Below, in pieces: positions 27,721-37,080 of a stretch of DNA of 64,000 nucleotides. The notes beneath the pieces are model-generated. The model searched no databases. It worked only from the letters and a program-made list of their open reading frames with translations, and was not told the origin of the DNA. The position numbers and the translations under genes were made by a program. Positions within the stretch are counted from its first letter, which is position 1. Every line of letters starts with the position of its first letter. Location: the NCBI RefSeq assembly GCF_013522705.1, contig NZ_JAAMRE010000011.1:1-64000 (forward strand). The letters are read 5' to 3'. This DNA is from Pseudomonas lurida (GTDB lineage: Bacteria; Pseudomonadota; Gammaproteobacteria; Pseudomonadales; Pseudomonadaceae).

Positions 27721-27747
27721 ATGCTGTTATTCACGAGGCTTCAACGG

Positions 27748-28653
27748 ATGAGAATCCTCGGCATTCTGTGCCTGCTACTCACATTGAACGGCTGCAGCTC
27801 GCTCTTGTTCTATCCCGAACCCGGCCTGCCGTTCACGCCGGAAAAAGCGCGCCTGGACTACCGCGACATCACCCTGACCACCGCCGACGGCGTCCAGCTG
27901 CACGCTTGGTGGTTGCCGGCCAAACCCGGCGTGCCGCTCAAGGGCACGGTGCTGCATCTGCACGGCAACGGTGGCAACCTGGCCTGGCACTTGGGCGGCA
28001 GTTGGTGGTTGCCGGAGCAGGGTTACCAAGTGCTGCTGCTGGACTACCGTGGTTATGGGTTATCGCAGGGCAAACCGTCGCTACCGGCGGTTTATCAAGA
28101 CGTGGACGCGGCGTTCCGCTGGATCGATAAGGCCCCTGAAACCCAAGGCCAGCCCTTGATAGTCCTGGGTCAAAGCCTGGGCGGCGCGCTGGCCGTGCAT
28201 TACCTGGCGGCGCACCCGCAGCGTCAGGCCCAGCTCAAGGCGCTGGTGCTGGACGGCGTGCCCGCCAGTTATCGTGACGTAGGACAATTCGCGCTGAGCA
28301 CCTCCTGGCTAACATGGCCGTTGCAAGTGCCCTTATCCTGGCTCGTGCCCGACGCGGACAGTGCGATCAATGCCATGCCCCAGTTGAGCGGCGTGCCGAA
28401 ACTATTGTTTCACAGCCTCGATGACCCGATCGTGCCCGTGGCCAATGGCATCCGCCTGTACCAGGCCGCACCGCCGCCCAGAGTCTTGCAATTGACCCGG
28501 GGCGGGCATGTGCAGACCTTTGCCGATAAAACCTGGCAAACCGTGATGCTGCGCTATCTGGACGACCCGCAACATTTCAATGGCCTGCGGCGCCTGGGCG
28601 AAATTCCGAACTATCCGACTCCTAACGTTGATCCATCAGAGAGCCCGCAATGA
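27748..28653 (+). CDS. Lipoprotein alpha/beta hydrolase
   Basis: Starting at 27748 (GAGG upstream) gives a short lipoprotein signal MRILGILCLLLTLNGC with Cys at residue 16; an ATG at 27721 is also in frame but lacks a ribosome site. The mature protein is a serine hydrolase with an HGNGGN oxyanion loop, the nucleophile elbow GQSLGG and a final acid/His pair (DDPIVP...GGHVQT). It belongs to the YfhR/BEM46-like esterase group and is probably anchored in an envelope membrane. Natural substrate unknown. Its stop overlaps the following gene. Confidence 0.85.
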   Translation: MRILGILCLLLTLNGCSSLLFYPEPGLPFTPEKARLDYRDITLTTADGVQLHAWWLPAKPGVPLKGTVLHLHGNGGNLAWHLGGSWWLPEQGYQVLLLDYRGYGLSQGKPSLPAVYQDVDAAFRWIDKAPETQGQPLIVLGQSLGGALAVHYLAAHPQRQAQLKALVLDGVPASYRDVGQFALSTSWLTWPLQVPLSWLVPDADSAINAMPQLSGVPKLLFHSLDDPIVPVANGIRLYQAAPPPRVLQLTRGGHVQTFADKTWQTVMLRYLDDPQHFNGLRRLGEIPNYPTPNVDPSESPQ

Positions 28654-28976
28654 GCGAAGAACGCAACATGATCCCGCTGATCCTCACCGGCATCGGCACC
28701 ATCATCGGTACCGTCGGTTGCCTGTGGTATTACGGCTACCTGCACTTCGCCAAACCGGAAGACGCGCTGTTGCTCAGCGATTTCACCATGCTCAAGACCG
28801 TGCCGGGCGAAGACTACAAGATCTCCCTGACCCCGGCCGCCCAAGTGGCACAGTGCGTGGATGGTGTGCTGGTCATGTTCGATACCGAGCAGAAAGGCCT
28901 GAGCGGCGTGCTGGTGAATAATAAAAAACAGGCGGTGCGTTGCATGGGCCAGGAAACCCCCCAGTTGCAGCAATAG
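28650..28976 (+). CDS. Small membrane-anchored hypothetical protein, 108 aa
   Basis: It overlaps the hydrolase gene by four bases (ATGA). One N-terminal transmembrane helix (LILTGIGTIIGTVGCLWYY) is followed by a soluble domain of about 75 residues with two Cys. No family was recognised. The overlap suggests it is made together with the lipoprotein hydrolase. Confidence 0.75.
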   Translation: MSEERNMIPLILTGIGTIIGTVGCLWYYGYLHFAKPEDALLLSDFTMLKTVPGEDYKISLTPAAQVAQCVDGVLVMFDTEQKGLSGVLVNNKKQAVRCMGQETPQLQQ

Positions 28977-29093
28977 TTGGCTCGATGCCCACGCTTTGCA
29001 AATAGCTGGAACCCTTGCGCCTCAGTCGCCACTCACGGGGCAGTCAGCCTGGCTGACCAACCCTTTGGAAACAGCGAGCGCAGGAGAGTCGCG

Positions 29094-29267
29094 ATGCAGA
29101 TTGGTGCGATCGTTAAATGGCTGGAAATGGCAAGGGCGCAGGCGAGCCTGGACCTGTACCAGGAATGCGATGAGGAGCGGTCGCAACGGCAGCCTGAAAA
29201 GTTGCAGCAATCGACGGAGCCTGAGCCGGTGGGCTACGAAGAGAGCAAAGGGCCGATCCCGTTCTGA
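29094..29267 (+). CDS. Small hypothetical protein, 57 aa
   Basis: The ATG at 29094 is preceded by a strong GCAGGAGAG Shine-Dalgarno sequence, so the frame opening earlier at 28977 is not needed. An amphipathic helical N-terminus (IVKWLEMARAQASLDLYQE) is followed by a charged, Gln/Glu-rich tail. A strong terminator follows immediately. Function unknown. Confidence 0.6.
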   Translation: MQIGAIVKWLEMARAQASLDLYQECDEERSQRQPEKLQQSTEPEPVGYEESKGPIPF

Positions 29268-29271
29268 GGGC

Positions 29272-29302
29272 AAAAAAAACCACCGTTTCCGGTGGTTTTT
29301 TT
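29272..29302. terminator. Bidirectional Rho-independent terminator
   Basis: A stem CCACCG/CGGTGG is flanked by A7 upstream and T7 downstream. It serves both the plus-strand small gene and lptF on the minus strand, whose stop is 16 bases away. Confidence 0.93.
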
Positions 29303-29317
29303 GGGTGCATCAATCCA

Positions 29318-30103
29318 TCAGTTAGCCATGGACGAACGTGGCTTGACCGGCTGGTTATCGTTGGAGATGGTCACTTCAACGCGACGGTTCATGGCACGGC
29401 CCGAAGCGCTGCCGTTGTCGGCAACCGGGTATTCCTTGCCGTAACCCTGGGTCACGATGCGCGAGATATCCACGCCTTGCTGGGCCAGTGCACGTTGCAC
29501 GGAAGCGGCACGGCGCTCCGACAGGCTCTGGTTGTACGAGTCCGAACCGGTGCTGTCGGTGTAGCCTTCGACGATCACTTTACGGTCCGGGTTGTCGCGC
29601 AGGAACTGAGCCAGCTTGGTGATATTAACCAGGCCGCTGGATTTCAGGTCGGACTTGTTGGTGGCGAACAGCACGTCACCGAACGTGACCAGTGTGCCGC
29701 GATCGGTCTGCTTGGCGTTCAGGCTGTCCTGCAGCTGCTTGATCTGCGCATCGCGAGCATCCAGCAGGGCGCGGGCACGTTCGTCGCCGGCGTTCTTCAG
29801 CTTCGCTTCGGATTCGCGCAGCACGATGGTGTCTTTGGCCACTTCAACGCGCTGGTTGGTCAGGTAGGCCAACTGGTCGACCTTCTTCTGGTCTTCCTTG
29901 TCGCGATAGGCTTTATCGGCTTTGTCCAGCCACTCCTGAGCATCTTTGGTTTCCAGCGCCGCAAGCTTGGTGGCCTGTGGGTTGGTCTGCAGAGAGGAGA
30001 AGTTGGTGCGGGCGTTTTCCAGGTTCGCGTTCGGCGGGGTGGAGCAGGCCGCCAGGGCAACGCTCATTGCCAACAGGGCAGGGATCATCAGTTGTTTACG
30101 CAT
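29318..30103 (-). CDS. lptF: OmpA-family outer-membrane lipoprotein LptF
   Basis: The 261-aa lipoprotein has the signal MRKQLMIPALLAMSVALAAC with Cys20. An N-terminal DUF4398-like helical region (about 25-130) leads to an OmpA-like peptidoglycan-binding domain (VIVEGYTDSTGSDSYNQSLS, with the usual NRRVEVTI ending). It corresponds by domain layout and gene neighbourhood to P. aeruginosa LptF (PA3692 as I recall), an AlgU-controlled envelope lipoprotein. It follows a DUF4398 lipoprotein gene by 55 bases. Confidence 0.88.
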   Translation of the reverse strand: MRKQLMIPALLAMSVALAACSTPPNANLENARTNFSSLQTNPQATKLAALETKDAQEWLDKADKAYRDKEDQKKVDQLAYLTNQRVEVAKDTIVLRESEAKLKNAGDERARALLDARDAQIKQLQDSLNAKQTDRGTLVTFGDVLFATNKSDLKSSGLVNITKLAQFLRDNPDRKVIVEGYTDSTGSDSYNQSLSERRAASVQRALAQQGVDISRIVTQGYGKEYPVADNGSASGRAMNRRVEVTISNDNQPVKPRSSMAN

Positions 30104-30158
30104 AATCGTGTCGTCCTTTCAATTCGATATCGGGTGCGGTGCAGTCAAGGGGCTCGGA

Positions 30159-30584
30159 TTACTTCTGCTGGATAGCAGCCGGGCGCATGCCTTCTTTACG
30201 CAACTCGTCAACGGCCTTCTGGGAATCCTTCACCGCTTGCTCAGCTTTGGCAGCCTGGGCTTTACGTTCTGCGACACGGGCGTCCCACTCGGCTTGTTCA
30301 GCCAACATACGAGCCTTGTCGTAGTTTTTGTCGTGCATCGCGATTTCAGCTTCTTTGAGCTTGTCCTGGGCCGACTTCATTTCCACGGCTGCGAACTCGG
30401 TGCCGCCGGCGCTGACAGCGCTGTTGACCGCAGACTGGGTCACCGCATATTGCTCAGTCGGCGGGTTGCCGGCGCAGCCAGCCAGTACGAAGCTGGTGCC
30501 GATTGCCAGCGCGGCCAATTTGAGCCCGCGCAGGTGGTTAAACGAGGATTTGGCAGTGCTGGTCTTCATCGTCTTCAACTCCAT
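30159..30584 (-). CDS. DUF4398 lipoprotein
   Basis: The 141-aa product starts at 30584 behind AGGAG. A lipoprotein signal ends LAGC at about residue 32. The mature part is almost entirely helical, with an Ala/Lys/Glu-rich coiled-coil look (AQDKLKEAEIAMHDKNYDKA), as in DUF4398. The same kind of helical region occurs at the N-terminus of LptF just downstream, so the two may interact or share origin. Both are probably transcribed from the AlgU-like promoter at 30698-30725. Confidence 0.85.
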   Translation of the reverse strand: MELKTMKTSTAKSSFNHLRGLKLAALAIGTSFVLAGCAGNPPTEQYAVTQSAVNSAVSAGGTEFAAVEMKSAQDKLKEAEIAMHDKNYDKARMLAEQAEWDARVAERKAQAAKAEQAVKDSQKAVDELRKEGMRPAAIQQK

Positions 30585-30697
30585 TGGATAACTCCTGAAA
30601 AAATCAAAATCCATCTCAGTCAGTGAACGGCTGCGAGCCCGGTAATAAAGCGCCTGGTGCCCTTTCAAACGGCCGTTCCAAGTGATGGCTTACTGGC

Positions 30698-30725
30698 TGT
30701 GACCGGAGGCTTTTTTCAAAAGTTC
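30698..30725 (-). promoter_or_regulatory. AlgU (sigma-22)-type promoter for DUF4398-lptF
   Basis: On the minus strand GAACTT (30725-30720) is separated by exactly 17 bases from TCACA (30702-30698). This fits the GAACTT-N16/17-TCtgA consensus of AlgU/RpoE promoters. It lies 114 bases upstream of the DUF4398 start, and AlgU control of the lptF locus is known in P. aeruginosa. Confidence 0.65.
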
Positions 30726-30806
30726 AGTAGAGATGGCGATTTGCCTAAAAAAATAATTGACTGACTGGTCAGGGAAAAAAATTGGAACTTTTGCAGTGCC
30801 GGATAG

Positions 30807-30835
30807 TATTTCGGGCCTGCGTCAGGCCCGAAATA
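30807..30835. terminator. Strong hairpin downstream of the 30867 gene
   Basis: A perfect 13-bp stem (TATTTCGGGCCTG at 30807-30819 and its mirror at 30823-30835) with a 3-base loop lies 31 bases after the stop of the minus-strand gene. There is no long T-run on that strand, so it is a probable terminator or RNA-stabilising stem. The rest of the gap 30585-30866 holds the AlgU-like promoter and an AT-rich stretch. Confidence 0.7.
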
Positions 30836-30866
30836 CATAAGAAGGAGTGGATTAAACGACAGTACC

Positions 30867-31211
30867 TCAGTGCTGGGATTCGTCCGCACTGGTAGATAAA
30901 TCATGCAGATAGCGACGCGACAGCGACAAAAAGCGTGGGGTGGGGCCGACGTCTTCGTACAGCGGGTCGCCCTCCTCATCGGTCGCAATCACGTGCTGAC
31001 CCTTGATGTAGGGAAAGCTGGCTTCAAGCTCTTCAAGCGCGGCGCCGATCAGCTCGCCCAATAACTCTTCGGTGTTGCGCTTGGGGTACATCTCGGCGAT
31101 GGCCGCCAGCCGGGCGGCGGCTTCTACATCCAGGTGAATCGCGTATTCGGTCTTGGTCAGGCGACCCTTGGCATTCTCTTCCCAGTGCTGGGCCAATTCT
31201 CGGATTTTCAT
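30867..31211 (-). CDS. Hypothetical cytoplasmic protein, 114 aa
   Basis: Starts at 31211 with GAGG six bases upstream. The N-terminus is helical (IRELAQHWEENAKGRLTKTE) and followed by HLDVEAAARLAAIAEMYPKR, which resembles a short ribbon-helix-helix or antitoxin-like region. The C-terminus is acidic. No signal peptide. It faces away from ppc, and no partner toxin is adjacent, so a toxin-antitoxin role is unsupported. Confidence 0.7.
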   Translation of the reverse strand: MKIRELAQHWEENAKGRLTKTEYAIHLDVEAAARLAAIAEMYPKRNTEELLGELIGAALEELEASFPYIKGQHVIATDEEGDPLYEDVGPTPRFLSLSRRYLHDLSTSADESQH

Positions 31212-31391
31212 GGCAACCTCAATAAAGCCCACGGTGGGCGGGCGGTGATGAGTGACCAGCCGTTCGCGTATCGCGAGGGCTTAACGTTGAGACTAGCTGC
31301 AACCCACAAGGTTTAAAGTCTTGTCATAAAACAATGCGGGCGGCACTCTGGCAGGTCTGCGCGTCCCGGATTTCTGGCTGGAGAGTGGCTG

Positions 31392-34037
31392 ATGAGTGAT
31401 ATCGATGCACGCTTGCGAGAGGATGTTCACCTGCTGGGTGAGCTGTTGGGCAACACGATTCGAGAGCAGTATGGCGACGATTTTCTCGACAAGATCGAGC
31501 AGATCCGCAAAGGCGCCAAGGCCGACCGCCGTGGCACCGACTCGGAGAAAACCGCTGGCGATGAACTGAGCGCCAGCCTCAACCAGTTGCAGGAAAATGA
31601 ACTGCTGCCGGTGGCCAGGGCTTTCAACCAGTTCCTCAACCTGGCCAACATCGCCGAGCAGTATCAGTTGATTCATCGGCGCGATGAATCGCAGCCCGCC
31701 CCCTTCGAAGCCCGTGTGTTACCCGAGTTGCTGGCGCGCCTGCAAAGCGAAGGCCACAGCGATGAGTCCCTGGCCCGCCAATTGGCGAGCCTTGAGATCG
31801 AACTGGTGCTCACCGCCCACCCGACCGAAGTGGCGCGCCGTACGCTGATCCAGAAATACGACGCCATTGCCGCGCAGTTGGCCCTGCAGGACCACCGCGA
31901 CCTCACCAGCGCCGAGCGCGAGCAGATCCGCGAGCGCCTGCAACGTCTGATCGCCGAAGCCTGGCACACCGAAGAGATCCGTCGCACCCGGCCCACCCCG
32001 GTGGACGAGGCCAAATGGGGCTTCGCGGTGATTGAACATTCGCTGTGGCACGCCATCCCCAATTATCTGCGCAAGGCCGACCAGGCCTTGCATGCCGCCA
32101 CCGGCCTGCGTCTGCCCCTGGAGGCCGCGCCGATTCGCTTTGCATCGTGGATGGGCGGCGACCGTGACGGCAACCCGAACGTGACCGCGCCGGTCACCCG
32201 AGAAGTCCTGCTGCTGGCGCGCTGGATGGCCGCCGACCTGTACCTGCGCGATATCGATCACCTGGCCTCCGAGCTGTCGATGCAACAGGCCAGCCCGGCG
32301 CTGCAGGCCAGGGTCGGCGACAGTGTCGAACCCTATCGCGCCTTGCTCAAGCAGTTGCGCGAACGCTTGCGCGCCACGCGCCAGTGGGCCCACACCGCAT
32401 TGAGCAGCAGCACGCCGGCGCCCGCCGAGGTGTTGCAGGACAACCATGACCTGCTCGAACCGCTGCAGTTGTGCTACCAGTCGCTGCATGCATGCGGCAT
32501 GGGCGTGATCGCCGATGGACCGCTGCTCGATTGCCTGCGCCGCGCGGTGACGTTCGGCCTGTTCCTGGTGCGCCTGGATGTGCGTCAGGATTCCACCCGC
32601 CATTGCGCGGCCATGACCGAAATCACCGACTACCTCGGCCTTGGGCGCTACGAAGAGTGGGACGAGGAGACCCGTATCCGTTTCCTGATGCAGGAACTGG
32701 ACAACCGTCGACCGTTGCTGCCGGGTTATTTCCAGCCGTCGGACGACACGGCCGAAGTGCTCAACACGTGCAGGGAAGTGGCGGCAGCCCCAGCGGCATC
32801 GCTGGGTTCCTATGTTATTTCCATGGCCGGCGCGGCCTCGGATGTGCTGGCGGTGCAGTTGCTGCTCAAAGAGTCGGGCGTGCAGCGACCGATGCGCGTA
32901 GTGCCGCTGTTCGAAACCCTGGCCGACCTGGATAACGCCGGCCCGGTGATTGAACGATTGCTGCAGTTGCCGGGCTATCGGGCCCGGTTGCAAGGTCCGC
33001 AGGAAGTGATGATCGGCTACTCCGACTCGGCCAAGGACGCCGGTACCACCGCCGCCGCCTGGGCGCAGTACCGCGCGCAGGAGCGTTTGGTGGACATCTG
33101 TCGTGAACAGCAAGTGGAGTTGCTGTTGTTCCACGGCCGCGGCGGCACCGTCGGCCGTGGCGGCGGCCCGGCGCACGCGGCGATCCTGTCCCAGCCTCCG
33201 GGCTCGGTAGCGGGGCGCTTTCGCACCACCGAGCAGGGCGAAATGATCCGCTTCAAGTTCGGCCTGCCGGACATCGCCGAGCAGAACCTTAACCTTTACC
33301 TGGCCGCCGTCCTGGAGGCGACGCTCTTGCCGCCACCGCCGCCTGCACCGGCCTGGCGCCATTTGATGGATGAATTGGCGGCGGACGGTGTAAGGGCCTA
33401 CCGCGCCGTGGTGCGGGAAAATCCGCAGTTCGTTGAATATTTTCGCCAGTCCACCCCCGAGCAGGAGCTGGGGCGCCTGCCCTTGGGCAGCCGACCGGCC
33501 AAGCGCCGCGCGGGTGGTATCGAGAGCCTGCGCGCCATCCCGTGGATCTTCGGCTGGACCCAGACCCGCCTGATGCTGCCGGCCTGGCTTGGCTGGGAGG
33601 CCGCGTTGAGCAAGGCCCTGGAACGGGGTGAAGGCGACTTGCTGGGGCAGATGCGCGAGCAGTGGCCGTTCTTCCGCACCCGTATCGACATGCTGGAAAT
33701 GGTTCTGGCCAAGGCGGATGCGGATATTGCGCGGCTGTATGACGAGCGCCTGGTGGAGCCCGATCTGTTGCCATTGGGTGCGCACTTACGCGACCTATTG
33801 TCGCAGGCGTGCTCGGTGGTGCTCGGGCTGACCGGCCAGTCGCAACTGCTGGCCCACAGCCCCGATACCCTGGAGTTCATCCGCCTGCGCAACACTTACC
33901 TCGACCCTTTGCACCTGCTGCAGGCCGAACTACTGGCGCGCTCGCGTCGCCAGCAAGCCGCGCAGGACAGCCCTCTGGAACAGGCGCTGCTGGTGTCCGT
34001 GGCCGGTATCGCGGCAGGCCTGCGCAACACCGGCTGA
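31392..34037 (+). CDS. ppc: Phosphoenolpyruvate carboxylase
   Basis: The 881-aa enzyme makes oxaloacetate from PEP and bicarbonate, refilling the TCA cycle. It contains the essential-His segment [13 protein letters not shown], the motif [16 protein letters not shown], the mobile glycine loop [14 protein letters not shown] and the invariant C-terminal RNTG. Full length, with GGAGAG before the start. Monocistronic: divergent from the 30867 gene and followed by a hairpin at 34080. Confidence 0.97.
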   Translation: MSDIDARLREDVHLLGELLGNTIREQYGDDFLDKIEQIRKGAKADRRGTDSEKTAGDELSASLNQLQENELLPVARAFNQFLNLANIAEQYQLIHRRDESQPAPFEARVLPELLARLQSEGHSDESLARQLASLEIELVLTAHPTEVARRTLIQKYDAIAAQLALQDHRDLTSAEREQIRERLQRLIAEAWHTEEIRRTRPTPVDEAKWGFAVIEHSLWHAIPNYLRKADQALHAATGLRLPLEAAPIRFASWMGGDRDGNPNVTAPVTREVLLLARWMAADLYLRDIDHLASELSMQQASPALQARVGDSVEPYRALLKQLRERLRATRQWAHTALSSSTPAPAEVLQDNHDLLEPLQLCYQSLHACGMGVIADGPLLDCLRRAVTFGLFLVRLDVRQDSTRHCAAMTEITDYLGLGRYEEWDEETRIRFLMQELDNRRPLLPGYFQPSDDTAEVLNTCREVAAAPAASLGSYVISMAGAASDVLAVQLLLKESGVQRPMRVVPLFETLADLDNAGPVIERLLQLPGYRARLQGPQEVMIGYSDSAKDAGTTAAAWAQYRAQERLVDICREQQVELLLFHGRGGTVGRGGGPAHAAILSQPPGSVAGRFRTTEQGEMIRFKFGLPDIAEQNLNLYLAAVLEATLLPPPPPAPAWRHLMDELAADGVRAYRAVVRENPQFVEYFRQSTPEQELGRLPLGSRPAKRRAGGIESLRAIPWIFGWTQTRLMLPAWLGWEAALSKALERGEGDLLGQMREQWPFFRTRIDMLEMVLAKADADIARLYDERLVEPDLLPLGAHLRDLLSQACSVVLGLTGQSQLLAHSPDTLEFIRLRNTYLDPLHLLQAELLARSRRQQAAQDSPLEQALLVSVAGIAAGLRNTG

Positions 34038-34079
34038 GGTTTTTCGCGTGTTCTCAATAGCTTGCGGGTAAACCTCGAC

Positions 34080-34101
34080 GACCGCCCCGAATGGGGCGGT
34101 C
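34080..34101 (+). terminator. Hairpin after ppc
   Basis: A perfect 9-bp stem (GACCGCCCC at 34080-34088, GGGGCGGTC at 34093-34101) with a GAAT loop lies about 45 bases after ppc. There is no T-tract, so efficiency is uncertain. The rest of the gap to adk (34102-34316) shows no gene and should carry the adk promoter. Confidence 0.6.
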
Positions 34102-34214
34102 GCTGTTCAAGGGCCAGGGTTGCACGTTGGCATACCCTACCTATGACGCATGCGCGGCGCGGGTTCCTCCGACTTTCGGCGGCTTGTGTGGGCAGGGCCT
34201 GCTGTGTATCTTGA

Positions 34215-34964
<750 letters not shown>

Positions 34965-34984
34965 TCACCCGCTCGGCGTTACAC

Positions 34985-35015
34985 ACAACGGCCCGCTTGC
35001 GGGCCGTTGTTGTTT
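34985..35015 (+). terminator. Rho-independent terminator of adk
   Basis: A 12-bp stem (ACAACGGCCCGC mirrored by GCGGGCCGTTGT) with a TT loop ends in TGTTT. It separates adk from tsaB. Confidence 0.88.
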
Positions 35016-35054
35016 ATACTGGCGCACTTTTTTCCGACTTGGACACCGACACCG

Positions 35055-35741
35055 ATGAGCACCCTGCTGGCCCTGGACACCGCAACCGAAGCTTGCTCCG
35101 TTGCCTTGCTGCACGACGGCAAAGTAACCAGCCACTACGAGGTGATCCCACGCCTGCACGCGCAGAAGCTGTTGCCGATGATCAAGCAACTGCTCGAAGA
35201 CGCCGGCACCACGTTGGCGTCGGTGGACGCTATCGCCTTTGGTCGCGGCCCCGGCGCATTCACCGGTGTGCGCATCGCCATCGGCGTGGTACAGGGCCTG
35301 GCCTTTGCGCTGGAACGCCCGGTGCTGCCGGTCTCCAACCTTGCCGTGCTGGCCCAGCGCGCCTTGCGTGAACACGGCGCCGTGCAGGTGGCCGCCGCCA
35401 TCGACGCGCGGATGGATGAAGTCTACTGGGGCTGTTATCGCGCAGCCGAAGGCGAAATGCGCCTGGTCGGCACGGAGGCCGTGCAGCCTCCCGAAGCGTC
35501 GGCGCTGCCGCAGGACGCCAGCGGCGACTGGTTCGGCGCGGGCACCGGCTGGGGCTACGGCGAGCGCATCGCGGTCAAGCTGGCTGGCCAGGATGCGGCC
35601 ATGCTGCCCCATGCCGAAGACCTGCTGACCCTGGCGCGTTATGCCTTCGAGCGCGGCGAGGCGATCCCCGCCGATCAGGCGGCACCGGTGTACCTGCGCG
35701 ATAAAGTCGCGCAAACCAAAGCCGAACGCGGGCTGATTTGA
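35055..35741 (+). CDS. tsaB: tRNA threonylcarbamoyladenosine biosynthesis protein TsaB
   Basis: The 228-aa ASKHA-fold protein begins LLALDTATEACSVAL and has the typical FGRGPGAFTGVRIAIG segment. TsaB dimerises with TsaD (not in the window) and works with TsaE to make t6A37 on ANN-decoding tRNAs. The ATG at 35055 matches the family N-terminus; the upstream extension from 35007 runs through the adk terminator. Confidence 0.94.
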   Translation: MSTLLALDTATEACSVALLHDGKVTSHYEVIPRLHAQKLLPMIKQLLEDAGTTLASVDAIAFGRGPGAFTGVRIAIGVVQGLAFALERPVLPVSNLAVLAQRALREHGAVQVAAAIDARMDEVYWGCYRAAEGEMRLVGTEAVQPPEASALPQDASGDWFGAGTGWGYGERIAVKLAGQDAAMLPHAEDLLTLARYAFERGEAIPADQAAPVYLRDKVAQTKAERGLI

Positions 35742-35890
35742 CGCCAAAGTGATGGCAATCTGCGCCAATCGTCAGAATTTGCCCCAGGATTTAAACCTTT
35801 TTCAAATTATGTGTTCTAGTTATCACCAGAGCATTTGCGCGCAACGGAAGTCGCCACTAAAATGCCATCACTGATAGCGAGTTCGCATCG

Positions 35891-36193
35891 ATGCGTATAG
35901 ACGGATTTTCCTCACAGTCCTACCCCCTCAAACGTAAGCCGCGCAAGGCGAACGTCACGGTAGACGATTCGGTCGAAGATTCGCCGGACTTCATCGAAGT
36001 CCAGTCCGAAGCAGCGTCGTCGGCCCAAAGCGCCGGCAGTGCGCGTATCAGCGGCCTGCCTGCCCGTCAGCAGGATATGGTGTTCCCACGTTCCATGAGC
36101 AAAAGCGTTGCCACGGCCCTGGCCAGTTACCTGACTACCGCCGGCTTTGTCGAATGGGATATGGAAGTGCTGGGCCTCGACGTTCACATCTGA
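35891..36193 (+). CDS. Hypothetical protein, 100 aa
   Basis: A basic N-terminus (YPLKRKPRKAN) is followed by an acidic, Ser/Ala-rich disordered middle and a short folded C-terminus (VATALASYLTTAGFVEWD). No signal peptide. Its stop overlaps the DUF72 start (TGATG), so it is translationally coupled to that gene. No family recognised; the coupling and synteny in pseudomonads support a real gene. Confidence 0.72.
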   Translation: MRIDGFSSQSYPLKRKPRKANVTVDDSVEDSPDFIEVQSEAASSAQSAGSARISGLPARQQDMVFPRSMSKSVATALASYLTTAGFVEWDMEVLGLDVHI

Positions 36194-37053
36194 TGCGTCG
36201 GCCTTACTACCTCGGTTGCCCGTCCTGGAGTGAAAACGCCTGGCGTGAGTATCTTTACCCAGCCGACGCCCGCGCCAGCGATTACCTCGCCCTTTATTCC
36301 CAAGTTTTCAACGCCGTTGAAGGCAACACCACTTTCTACGCTCGCCCCTCGGCCGCCACGGTGCAGCGCTGGGCCGAAATCATGCCCGAGGATTTTCGTT
36401 TCACCGCCAAATTCCCCAGGGATATCAGCCACGATGGCGATCTGCGCGAGCAACTGCCGGCGGCAGAGAGCTTTGTGGGCCTGATGAGCCCGTTGGGTGA
36501 GCGCGTCACGCCGCTATGGCTGCAGTTGTCGACCTCGTTCTCACCGCAGCGCCTGGCGGAACTGGCCGGTTTTATCGACGGGCTTGAGCGTCCGATGGCG
36601 GTGGAAGTCCGTCATCCCGAGTTCTTCGCCAAAGGCGATGCCGAGCGCAGGCTTAATCGCCTGTTGCGTGACCGGGGTGTCGAGCGCATCTGCCTGGACC
36701 CGCGTGCGTTGTTCAGTTGCACCTCGACATCGCCGGCGGTGCTGCACGCGCAATCGAAAAAGCCCAAAGTGCCGCCGCGGCCGGCTGCGCTGACTCAGTT
36801 TCCGCAGGTGCGCTTCATTGGCCATCCGGAGCTGGAGGCCAACGACCCGTTTCTAGTGCCTTGGATTGAAAAAGTCGCCGGTTGGATCGAAGAGGGCCGC
36901 ACTCCCTACGTGTTTCTGCATACCTCGGACAATCGCCTCGCCGCCCAATTGGCCATGCGCTTTCATACCCAACTGATGGCACGCTTGCCCGGCCTTGCGC
37001 CGTTGCCCATGTTGGATCGCGAGCCCGAAGCGGAGCAACTGGGGTTACTCTAA
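36193..37053 (+). CDS. DUF72 family protein
   Basis: The 286-aa TIM-barrel-like DUF72 protein (YecE type) has the family opening YYLGCPSWSENAWREYLYP and the conserved FNAVEGNTTFYARPSAATVQRW. Function is not established. The start at 36193 is fixed by the TGATG overlap with the preceding small gene. Confidence 0.88.
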   Translation: MRRPYYLGCPSWSENAWREYLYPADARASDYLALYSQVFNAVEGNTTFYARPSAATVQRWAEIMPEDFRFTAKFPRDISHDGDLREQLPAAESFVGLMSPLGERVTPLWLQLSTSFSPQRLAELAGFIDGLERPMAVEVRHPEFFAKGDAERRLNRLLRDRGVERICLDPRALFSCTSTSPAVLHAQSKKPKVPPRPAALTQFPQVRFIGHPELEANDPFLVPWIEKVAGWIEEGRTPYVFLHTSDNRLAAQLAMRFHTQLMARLPGLAPLPMLDREPEAEQLGLL

Positions 37054-37080
37054 GGTTCCTTTTCCCGCCTGGAGCCTGCC

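Noticed and set aside
28977..29093. Upstream extension of the 57-aa small gene
   Set aside because: The ribosome-binding site is immediately before 29094, and the upstream residues show no features.
30867..31211. Antitoxin of a toxin-antitoxin pair
   Set aside because: A short ribbon-helix-helix-like stretch is suggestive, but no toxin-like neighbour overlaps or adjoins it.
31719..33785. 688-codon open frame on the minus strand opposite ppc
   Set aside because: Shadow of phosphoenolpyruvate carboxylase, whose catalytic motifs are intact in the plus frame.
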